Source: Hyphomonas atlantica corrig.
GTDB taxonomy: Bacteria; Pseudomonadota; Alphaproteobacteria; Caulobacterales; Hyphomonadaceae
Reading direction: 5' to 3'
DNA: 64,000 nt
NCBI RefSeq assembly: GCF_000682715.1
Contig: NZ_AWFH01000001.1
Location: forward strand, 248,001 to 312,000
Numbering within the stretch: position 1 is the stretch's first letter; each line of letters begins with the position of its first letter. This document shows positions 36,412-43,562 of the stretch, one piece after another. The notes under the pieces are model-generated. The model did not search any database and had not been told where the DNA came from. It saw only the letters and a list, made by a program, of their open reading frames with translations. The translations under genes and the position numbers were made by a program.

Positions 36412-38459
36412 TGATTGATGCGACCCGTCTCGGCTTCGAGCCCTTCCTTGGCTGGCCAATCCTCTGGGCGATTGTTGCCATCGCGGCGCTCGCCTGGATT
36501 GCCTATGCCATCTTGCGAGGCCGCGCATGGCTGACCCGCGGACTGGCCCTGACCCTGGTGGCCGCGGCCCTCTCGAACCCGTCGCTGGTAAAAGAGGAAA
36601 GAGAACCCCTTCCCTCGGTTGCGGCGGTGATCCTCGACCGGTCCGAAAGCATGGAATTTGGCGCGCGCGAGACAGCTGCCACCGCAGCCTATGCGGCGCT
36701 GACCGCTGAACTTGAGACGGACCCGAGCCTCGAAGTACGCGTGATGGAAAGTGATCCAGGCGCCGATGGCACCCATCTCTACGGCGCGCTGGAAGGTCTC
36801 ATGGCCGATGTTCCACGTGATCGCATTGCCGGGGCCATCCTGATCACGGATGGTCAAATTCATGATTTGCCGGATCAGGACTCGGATGAACGGCATATCG
36901 GCCCATTGCATGGCCTGATCGTAGGCGATCCAAACCGGGGCGACCGGCGCGTGTCCATTGTGGATGCTCCGGATTTCGGCATTGTCGGCGAAATGGCAGA
37001 ACTGGTTATCCGCGTCGATGATCCCGGCATGCCGGAGGGACGCCCGGTCCAGATCGAGCTGTCCATCAATGGCGGAATGCCGCGCCGGATGGATGTGACA
37101 CCGGGCGAAGACACGACCGTGCCGATGGAAATTGAGCGGCGCGGCGAAAACGTCATCGTCGTGGAAACCCCGCCGGGACGCGAAGAATTGACGCTTGCGA
37201 ACAATCGCACGGCAGCGACACTTTCTGGCGTCCGCGACCGGTTGCGAGTTCTCCTGGTGACCGGCAAGCCGAACCAGGCCGGGCGCGTTTGGCGGGACCT
37301 GCTCAAATCCGACCCGTCCGTAGATCTCGTCCACTTCACGATTCTCCGCCCGCCCTACAAGCTGGATTATACGCCGACGGAAGAGCTTGCCCTGATCGCA
37401 TTCCCGACAGAGGAATTGTTCGAGGACAAGTTGGAAGAATTCGACCTCATCATCTTCGACCAATATGAGCGGCGCGGCGTGATCACCCAGTCCTACCTCG
37501 CAAACATGGCCAGATACGTGACGGATGGTGGCGCGCTGCTGATTGCGGCGGGCGAGCCATTTGCCGGGCCGGGAAGTCTTGCCCGATCGCCGCTCGCCTC
37601 TGTGCTTCCGGCCACGCCGACAGGGGATATCTATACCGGCGAATACACGCCGGAACTGACCGAACCGGGCAAGCGGCATGCGGTGACGATGCCGTTGGAT
37701 GGCCGCGAATGGGGCGGCTGGATGCGCTATATCGATGCCGAGGCACAGGCCGGAGATGTACTGATGAACGGACCGCGCGGAAAGCCGGTGCTAATCGTTG
37801 ACCGCGTGGGCGATGGCCGGGTCGGCATGCTGATGACGGACCAGATCTGGCTGTGGGCGCGCGGGCATGATGGGGGCGGGCCGTTTGCCGAACTGATCCG
37901 GCGGATCGTGCACTGGATGATGAAAGAGCCCGAACTGGAAGAGCGCAAGCTGAGCCTCGTTGCGGAGGGCGATACAGCGCGCGTGGAGCTGCGCACCTTG
38001 CTGGATACCGCGCCGCCGCTTCTGGTCGAGACGCCGGAGGGCAGTTTCCTTGAGCCGCAATGGCGTCAGCAGGCGCCGGGGCAATTCGTGGCCGAGGCGC
38101 CGATTGACCAGCTGGGGCTTTACCGCGCCGAAGCGGGCGGGCTGGAAGCTGTTGCGCTGAACGGACCGGCGAACCCGAAGGAATATGCCGATCTTCAGTC
38201 CTCGACCGAAGTTCTGGCGCCGATGGCGGATGCAACTGGCGGCGGCGTGTTTCGCCTGAACGAGAGCGGCACGAATCTGCCGGACATTCGCCGAACCGGC
38301 GCGCGGGGAAATTCAGCGGGCGGCAACTGGCTGGGCCTGAGAGAACGCGGCGCTTACGCTGTTCGGTCTTCCAGCAGCCAGCCGTTGCTTCCGGGGCTGA
38401 TCGCGGCGGCGTTCCTGATCGGCCTGTTGCTGCTGGCCTGGCGGCGTGAGGGCCGGTAG
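36411..38459 (+). CDS. Bat-like membrane protein with VWA/GATase1-like domains
   Basis: 682 residues from ATG 36411, whose A is the last base of the previous stop (TGATG). Two N-terminal helices (about 15-32, 42-58) are followed by a VWA-like domain starting AAVILDRSESMEFGAR, where D-x-S-x-S is kept as DRSES, then an amidotransferase-like region (LLVTGKPNQAGRVWRDLL, LIIFDQYERRG, GALLIAAGEPF), and a last membrane helix near 655-675 (LLPGLIAAAFLIGLLLLAW). Last gene of the MoxR-type operon. Molecular function of this operon is not established. Confidence 0.85.
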   Translation: MIDATRLGFEPFLGWPILWAIVAIAALAWIAYAILRGRAWLTRGLALTLVAAALSNPSLVKEEREPLPSVAAVILDRSESMEFGARETAATAAYAALTAELETDPSLEVRVMESDPGADGTHLYGALEGLMADVPRDRIAGAILITDGQIHDLPDQDSDERHIGPLHGLIVGDPNRGDRRVSIVDAPDFGIVGEMAELVIRVDDPGMPEGRPVQIELSINGGMPRRMDVTPGEDTTVPMEIERRGENVIVVETPPGREELTLANNRTAATLSGVRDRLRVLLVTGKPNQAGRVWRDLLKSDPSVDLVHFTILRPPYKLDYTPTEELALIAFPTEELFEDKLEEFDLIIFDQYERRGVITQSYLANMARYVTDGGALLIAAGEPFAGPGSLARSPLASVLPATPTGDIYTGEYTPELTEPGKRHAVTMPLDGREWGGWMRYIDAEAQAGDVLMNGPRGKPVLIVDRVGDGRVGMLMTDQIWLWARGHDGGGPFAELIRRIVHWMMKEPELEERKLSLVAEGDTARVELRTLLDTAPPLLVETPEGSFLEPQWRQQAPGQFVAEAPIDQLGLYRAEAGGLEAVALNGPANPKEYADLQSSTEVLAPMADATGGGVFRLNESGTNLPDIRRTGARGNSAGGNWLGLRERGAYAVRSSSSQPLLPGLIAAAFLIGLLLLAWRREGR

Positions 38460-38500
38460 GGATACAGATAAAACCGTACAGGAACAAAGGGAGCGCCAAG

Positions 38501-39034
38501 ATGGCCGAGCTGACGCTGGAACAGAAGATCGAGGAATTATGGGCGCGCGAGGCGATTCGCGATTGCCTGTTTCGCTATGCGCGCGGCATTGACCGGGCCG
38601 ATGAGGCGATGCTCCGCTCTGCCTATTGGCCCGACGGCACGGACCATCATGGGCCGTATCAGGGCAGCGCATCCGGCTTTGTCGACTGGGCGATGAAGAC
38701 CCTTCCCTATATCGAGCGCGGCATTCACCAGATCCACAATATCCTGATCGAATTTCGCGAGGGCGGCGCGGCGGTGGAGAGCTATTTCTCTGCCTTCCAA
38801 CGCCAGCCGGGCGCGGACCGGCAGATGCAGCAATGGGATATGAAGGGCCGCTATCTCGACTGGTTCGTGAAGCGCGACGGCGAATGGCGCATCCTGAACC
38901 GGCTGGTCGTGTTCGACTGGACCGAGGAAATGCCGCTGCCGCCGGGCAGCGAGGCCGAGCGCTTCGGCCCGCGCACGCCAATTGGCGCGAGCCATCCGGA
39001 AGATGCGGTCTATTCCTTCTTTGAGGGCAAGTAG
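38501..39034 (+). CDS. nuclear transport factor 2 / SnoaL-like family protein
   Basis: 177 residues with AAAGGGAG upstream of the ATG. The start ELWAREAIRDCLFRYARGID is the first helix of bile-acid-dehydratase/SnoaL-like cone folds, followed by YWPDGTDHHGPYQGS with acidic and His residues typical of the active pocket, and ESYFSAFQR and RYLDWFVKRDGEWRI strands. Such proteins are small dehydratases, isomerases or binding proteins; the closest context is SDR-linked aromatic or steroid metabolism, but no partner is adjacent. A terminator follows. Confidence 0.85.
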   Translation: MAELTLEQKIEELWAREAIRDCLFRYARGIDRADEAMLRSAYWPDGTDHHGPYQGSASGFVDWAMKTLPYIERGIHQIHNILIEFREGGAAVESYFSAFQRQPGADRQMQQWDMKGRYLDWFVKRDGEWRILNRLVVFDWTEEMPLPPGSEAERFGPRTPIGASHPEDAVYSFFEGK

Positions 39035-39045
39035 GGTCACTGGTT

Positions 39046-39260
39046 TCCTGGCCGCTTCATCCTTCGACTTCGCTCAGGCTTGGAGGGGCCAGACATCGCA
39101 CTGCGATGTCCCCGAGAAGGCCCGAAGCGCACGCGCCGGGCTTTTGCTCCTGGCCGCTTCATCCTTCGACTTCGCTCAGGATGAGTCGGTGAATGAGGAA
39201 AACATCGCCTCAAGAGATTAGCTCATCCTGAGCGAAGTCGAAGGAGAGCGAAGTCGAAGG
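39046..39260. repeat. intergenic repeat cluster with direct and inverted copies
   Basis: The 305-base space after the SnoaL gene has no gene. A 33-base unit beginning TCCTGGCCGCTTCATCC is present twice (39046-39078, 39148-39180); the part CCTTCGACTTCGCTCAGG plus ATGAG recurs inverted at 39222-39244, followed by a partial extra copy up to about 39260. A hairpin GACATCGC/GCGATGTC lies at 39092-39110. Short palindromic units with CTTCGACTTCGCTCAGG are familiar as dispersed repeats in several alphaproteobacterial genomes. Confidence 0.85.
39117..39145 (+). terminator. probable intrinsic terminator after the SnoaL-like gene
   Basis: AAGGCCCG (39117-39124) pairs with CGGGCTTT (39137-39144), eight pairs including one G-U, loop of 12, ending in TTTT. 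It lies within the repeat cluster. Confidence 0.5.
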
Positions 39261-39339
39261 AGAGCGGAGCTCGCCGCCAGCGCCAGCGACCGGAGACGCG
39301 GATAGCGCCCCGGTAATCAGATGAAATTCTACGGAAAAC

Positions 39340-39993
39340 TCAGGACGAGTCCGGCCAGTCGGCCAGCGCGCGGGTCAGCAGGCTCGGCAAGGCAGTGGAG
39401 ACGCTGCCCAGCTCTGCGCCGAGGCGGAAATCGCCCGCGCTGGGCGGGCAGACGGGGCGCGCTTCGCCCGCTTGCTTCATCTGCGCCAGATGCCGCGCGA
39501 GCCGCCGGGCGGCTGGCTCAGGATCACTCAGCACACGGTGCAGCGCCACGATCTGTGCAATCAGCGGCGCGGCAAGCACCGGGCCGGAGGGTTGGGCCGA
39601 CGCGCTGACCGAACCGGCAAACACCTGGTGCCAATCTATCAGGCCGGACACCGCCCGCCCGGTGAGGCGCAGGCGAAAGGCGGGCGGCTGAAGCCCCGCG
39701 AAACTGTCGGTCACGTCTTCCACGCCATCCGGCAAGCTGTCCGGCTGCGCGGCGGGGGCGCCCTGCCCGCGCGCAGCGAGCGCGTTCGGCGCAATTTCCA
39801 ACGCGCTGGCCATCAAGGTGATCAGCCGCCGGACAATGGTTTCAATGGCTTTCAGGCGGCTGCGCACCCTGGCGCGCAGGCATTTGGTCACGTGTGTCGG
39901 CTCCAGATGCAGCCCGGCCTCTGCCCGCACCCCCTGCAACGCCGTCCGCGCCGCCGCCAGCCCCTGCTCCACAAATGCCTGCATCCCATTCAT
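39340..39993 (-). CDS. conserved-looking hypothetical protein
   Basis: 217 residues, Ala/Arg-rich, no signal peptide or membrane helix. An N-terminal helical segment (AFVEQGLAAARTALQGVRAE, KAIETIVRRLITLMA) is followed by a Pro/Gly linker and a stretch FRLRLTGRAVSGLIDWHQVFAG and helical C-terminal part. Codon use and third-position GC match the surrounding genes, so it is likely real, and it resembles small alphaproteobacterial proteins of unknown function, but I cannot name a family. A start at the fourth codon (39984) is possible. Faces the repeat cluster. Confidence 0.55.
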   Translation of the reverse strand: MNGMQAFVEQGLAAARTALQGVRAEAGLHLEPTHVTKCLRARVRSRLKAIETIVRRLITLMASALEIAPNALAARGQGAPAAQPDSLPDGVEDVTDSFAGLQPPAFRLRLTGRAVSGLIDWHQVFAGSVSASAQPSGPVLAAPLIAQIVALHRVLSDPEPAARRLARHLAQMKQAGEARPVCPPSAGDFRLGAELGSVSTALPSLLTRALADWPDSS

Positions 39994-40110
39994 ACGAGAA
40001 AGTCTAGGGGCGGAGTTTATCAGACGGATTGGGAACTAATACGCGGTCGCCAGAAAGCCCATCAGTCAAGATTACTTCGGGTCCGCACAAATTCCAGTAC
40101 TCATTCTGAA

Positions 40111-41463
40111 CTAGTGCGTGTACCGAAGTAGATCCCGAAGTTCTTCTTCTACAAGCCGCTTCGGAAGGCTGAAAAATCCGAATAGCTGATAAAGCGGAGC
40201 AAGTAACTTGTATACCACCTCGGGCAAAGAACCTGGAAGCTGAGAAACAGCTACTACCGACTTCGAATTGTACTCATCCTGACGATTCTTGTACTCGTCA
40301 AATAGCATCCTATTGGTGTTTCCTTTACTAACCAACTCGCGGCCAGCAAGCTTAAAATAGTGGATTTCACACTTTATATTCGCCTTAGAAGCACCCAGAC
40401 CTCTCGCAATATAGGCAGCTTCCATAATCGCTTCGCCAACTCTTCGTGTCGGCGTAGAGATATCTAAGTATTTTCCCTGCTCCATCCCGTCGAAGAACCC
40501 ATCCTCGGGGTAACCGCGACGTATGAACAACAACCCATCTGGAGATATTCGCCAGAAATCGTGATGGTCGGGCGTATGTTCAGCACCATCAGTATTTGGG
40601 CCCCTCCAGAACTCTAGAGAGCCGTCGACTATTTGAGGTGCGTACTCTGAACCCGCTAGGGATACGAACGGCGGCCAGCCCGAGTGATTTCGCACTGAAC
40701 TCTGAACTATCTCCCGCAGCTCTTTAAAGGACGGAATGTCAAAATTTCCAAGAATCTGAAATGCGCAATCATAATAGCCATATATCAGCTTTGCTGCGTG
40801 ACGGTCAGGCAAATCTGATGTTCGAGCATGCCAACGAGAACGTGCCTGATCAATGTGCTTTTGAAGTGCCTCGTCTGCCGGCTCCTCGGTAGCTGAGCTC
40901 ACTGGAACAACACCCTCCAAAATCGATCGGAAAGCCTCTGACAACTCTTCTCTGCGGTTTCGTATGATCTGTGAAAATAGTTCATCCCAGTCATGGGTCG
41001 ACTGAGGCTCTTCACTGTTTGGTCCGGGTCGCCTGACATACACCCTATTTGGCACCAAAGTCTTGTTGTCTGGTGACCCCGACTTTGCTCTTACCGGAAC
41101 TTTGTGACCTCCCGGTACAGCAATGATAACGCACCGGTCCTCACTATTTGGAATTGACGTTTGAGTGACTGAACACTGCATATGCGGATCGACGTACCTA
41201 GAAATGATCGATTGGACTTTATCGGTCGACCAATCCATCATTGAAGGCTTTCGATTTACCGATGGTACGAAATCACCGTCTTCCTTCTCTTCATAACCAA
41301 TAATGACAAAGCCACCACCATGGTTAGCCAACGCAATAATCTCTTTGGCTAACGCTGCGCGATGATTGGGATCCCCTGCAATGTCGAGAGTTTCCTTTAC
41401 TTCAATATCCAACGTCTCTCGAACGTCAGACAACAACTTTTCAAATTGTGTCTCGTTGCTCAT
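40111..41463 (-). CDS. AlbA_2 / Schlafen-like putative DNA-binding protein, low GC
   Basis: 450 residues from ATG 41463. The first about 130 residues fit the AlbA_2 (Schlafen) domain: DIEVKETLDI, EIIALANHGGGFVIIGYEE and VYVRRPGPN, a fold often described as ATP-binding or nucleic-acid-binding and frequent in accessory genes. The rest (about 170-450) is a novel mixed region with GYYDCAFQILGNFDIPSFKE and WRGPNTDGAEHTPDHHDFW, ending in a helical part. GC content is clearly lower than in the flanking genes and codon choice differs, marking it as recently acquired. No second gene accompanies it. Defence or stress role is only a guess. Confidence 0.75.
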   Translation of the reverse strand: MSNETQFEKLLSDVRETLDIEVKETLDIAGDPNHRAALAKEIIALANHGGGFVIIGYEEKEDGDFVPSVNRKPSMMDWSTDKVQSIISRYVDPHMQCSVTQTSIPNSEDRCVIIAVPGGHKVPVRAKSGSPDNKTLVPNRVYVRRPGPNSEEPQSTHDWDELFSQIIRNRREELSEAFRSILEGVVPVSSATEEPADEALQKHIDQARSRWHARTSDLPDRHAAKLIYGYYDCAFQILGNFDIPSFKELREIVQSSVRNHSGWPPFVSLAGSEYAPQIVDGSLEFWRGPNTDGAEHTPDHHDFWRISPDGLLFIRRGYPEDGFFDGMEQGKYLDISTPTRRVGEAIMEAAYIARGLGASKANIKCEIHYFKLAGRELVSKGNTNRMLFDEYKNRQDEYNSKSVVAVSQLPGSLPEVVYKLLAPLYQLFGFFSLPKRLVEEELRDLLRYTH

Positions 41464-41540
41464 CCCGCACACCTAACGAACTGGCACACCGGTAGGTAGC
41501 ACAAGGACGACATCCTAGATAGATAACAAGGCTGCTGAGA

Positions 41541-42212
41541 CTAAAACCCCCGAAATACCGCTGCTTCGTCTACGGATTTTCGTTTTGAGACGACGGCGTT
41601 TGCGGGGAAGGTGTCGTCGGGCCAGCCCATGGCGACGCAGGTCTGAATCACCTGATCGTCCGGAATGCCGGCCTCTTCGCGCACGACGGGGCTTTGCATG
41701 ATGCCCTGCGAATTGATCACGCAGCCGAGCCCGCGTGACCAGGCCGTGTTGACGATGCAATTGACCACGCCGCCGCAATCAAAGGGCGGGATGTCTCCGC
41801 CCGCCAGCGCCTTGTCATAGGTGATGACGATGGAGACCGGCGCATCGAACTGGCGAAAGCCGCGCAGCACCCAGTCCATGCGCTTTTCCTTGTCATCGCG
41901 CGCAATGCCCATCGCCTGGAACAGCTGGACGGCGATCTCGACCTGACGATCCCGGTGCACCCCGGCATAGGGCGGGCCCATGCGAAACTCGCGGCTGTCC
42001 GGCACGCCGGCGACGTTACGCTCCACATTGCCCTTGCGGATACGGTCCAGCACGTCGCCCGCGACGACGTAGAAGTTCCAGGGCTGGGAATTCATCGAAG
42101 TGGGCGCGCGCATGGCGATTTCGAGGATTTCGCGGATCAGCTCCTTCGGCACCGGCTTGTCGAGATATCCGCGAATGCTGCGCCGCGTCTTGATGACCTC
42201 ATCGAATTCCAT
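41541..42212 (-). CDS. nitroreductase family protein
   Basis: 223 residues. The FMN-binding start RRSIRGYLDKPVPKELI, APTSMNSQPWNFYVV, and the C-terminal GWPDD followed by a basic residue-rich end are the family signature; CGGVVNCIVNTAWSRGLGCV forms the central dimer helix. It would be a cytoplasmic FMN-dependent NAD(P)H oxidoreductase acting on nitro or quinone compounds. GGGAGGG lies before the ATG. It returns to normal high GC next to the low-GC AlbA_2 gene. Confidence 0.92.
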   Translation of the reverse strand: MEFDEVIKTRRSIRGYLDKPVPKELIREILEIAMRAPTSMNSQPWNFYVVAGDVLDRIRKGNVERNVAGVPDSREFRMGPPYAGVHRDRQVEIAVQLFQAMGIARDDKEKRMDWVLRGFRQFDAPVSIVITYDKALAGGDIPPFDCGGVVNCIVNTAWSRGLGCVINSQGIMQSPVVREEAGIPDDQVIQTCVAMGWPDDTFPANAVVSKRKSVDEAAVFRGF

Positions 42213-42317
42213 GGCCGGTGGCCCTCCCTGCTCAGTTCCTGGTGGCTGTTGCCTTTACGGCCAGACGCTAGCCCCCCTGCCCTTGCGTCAGAGAAGCCCG
42301 CGATGCGGCGCATCAGG

Positions 42318-42809
42318 TCACGCCGCCGTGACGAGGCCGGAAAGCTGGCTGGCGTCTCCGGCGAGGTCTTTCACCATGACACGGGCCTGGTCCTGCGGGC
42401 CGGGGAAGAGAAGCTGGTTCTTCGGGGTGACGGTGAAGCCGATCTCGCCGAAATAGGCCGGCGCGCCGATCAGCACGGCAGCTGGCCAGCCTGCGGCCTT
42501 GCCCGCCTCCAGCGCTTCGCCCGTGACGGTCAGGCCAAGGCGGCTGCCCCGGTGGGAGGGGCCGACGGCGACCGGGCCATAGAACAGGGCGCGGTCAGCG
42601 TTTGGGCCGATCTTCAGGGGCCAGACACGGCAAACAGCGATCACCTTGCCGTCCAGCACGGCAACGCGGTTGATCTCTGGCAGGGAGCGGGAATATTCCC
42701 GCAGCCGCTCGGCCGTCTTGGCAAAATGGCCCGAGCCAAAGGTGCGCGCGAAGAGGTCTTCGATCGCATCGGCGTGGAGTTCGGGCGTTTCGGGCACAAT
42801 CTGAAGCAT
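42318..42809 (-). CDS. GNAT family N-acetyltransferase
   Basis: 163 residues. Despite low overall similarity expected for this fold, the order is clear: LFARTFGSGHFAKTAERLRE, RVAVLDGKVIAVCRVWPLKI, FYGPVAVGPSHRGSRLG with the acetyl-CoA pyrophosphate loop (Q/RxxGxG/A variant HRGSRLG), and LIGAPAYFGEIGFTV with the Y-F-x-x-x-G-F end motif. This is the YhbS-type subgroup. Substrate unknown. A 105-base space separates it from the nitroreductase. Confidence 0.88.
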   Translation of the reverse strand: MLQIVPETPELHADAIEDLFARTFGSGHFAKTAERLREYSRSLPEINRVAVLDGKVIAVCRVWPLKIGPNADRALFYGPVAVGPSHRGSRLGLTVTGEALEAGKAAGWPAAVLIGAPAYFGEIGFTVTPKNQLLFPGPQDQARVMVKDLAGDASQLSGLVTAA

Positions 42810-42880
42810 GGCGAGCGCGTCTAGGGCGCATTGCCGCCGAGTTCAAGCGACAGTTTCGTCATGTGCCCGATTGGGCGCAG

Positions 42881-43522
42881 CTAGTATTTTACCGAACAGC
42901 CATAGGGCTTGGAGCTGGCCACCTCGACCGGCTCGCCCGCAGCAACGCTCTGCATGGCGGCAGAGACGTAATTGGTGGAGGTTTCGATGTCCGAGACGCG
43001 GGCCGATGGCGTGTCGTCAATGGCGCCCTGATAGGCAATCTCGCCCTCGGCGGTGATAACGAACATGTGCGGCGTGGTCTTGGCCTTGTAGAGGCGGCCA
43101 ATGTCGCCGCTCTCGTCAATGATGACATGGGCGGGCGTCGCGCCGCGGCCCTCATTCATGTCGAGCAATTCAGCGCCCGTGCGGTGGCCCTGCTTGCCGG
43201 GGGCGGAGGAGACGATGGACAGCCAGACAACGTCGCTTTCAGACGCATCGGTCTGCAGGCCCTGCATGTTGGCCGGTGGCACGGCATAGTGCTTCTTCAC
43301 GAAGGGGCAGCCATCATTGGTCCATTCAAGCACCACGGTCTGACCGGCGAAATCGGACAGGGACACGGTCTCTCCCGTGGCGGTTACGCCGGTGAAGTCT
43401 GGCGCGAGCGTGGTGGCATCGTCCGGCGCGGCCTGCGCGGTGGAGGCGATCAGGGCCCCTGCAGTCAGCGCCACGGCGGCGGCCATGCCAGCGGCAAGCG
43501 AGAAATTGCGACGGCTCATCAT
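42881..43522 (-). CDS. TAT-exported redoxin (thioredoxin-fold) protein
   Basis: 213 residues with GGAGG nine bases before the start. MMSRRNFSLAAG is a twin-arginine signal (SRRNFS), followed by a hydrophobic stretch and an Ala-x-Ala site near residue 31, so it is exported folded. The domain has APDFTGVTATGE, then WTNDGCPFVKKHY with a single Cys72 in place of CxxC, and ends with Cys209 four residues from the C-terminus. This redoxin type is peroxiredoxin-like; a Cys72-Cys209 pair is possible. It is followed upstream-side by a DsbD-like gene 40 bases away, a likely electron donor. Confidence 0.85.
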   Translation of the reverse strand: MMSRRNFSLAAGMAAAVALTAGALIASTAQAAPDDATTLAPDFTGVTATGETVSLSDFAGQTVVLEWTNDGCPFVKKHYAVPPANMQGLQTDASESDVVWLSIVSSAPGKQGHRTGAELLDMNEGRGATPAHVIIDESGDIGRLYKAKTTPHMFVITAEGEIAYQGAIDDTPSARVSDIETSTNYVSAAMQSVAAGEPVEVASSKPYGCSVKY

Positions 43523-43562
43523 GATGGGAATCCTCCATTGGGGTGGGTTGGAGGGATCATGA

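Noticed and set aside
36315-37679. 454-codon frame opposite the Bat-like gene
   Set aside because: Antisense to a gene with VWA and membrane features; His/Arg/Gly-rich product without domain.
40073-40130. TACTTCGG/CCGAAGTA inverted repeat as island boundary
   Set aside because: Only 8 bp, spans the gene's own 3' end rather than both island edges, and has no partner at the other edge.
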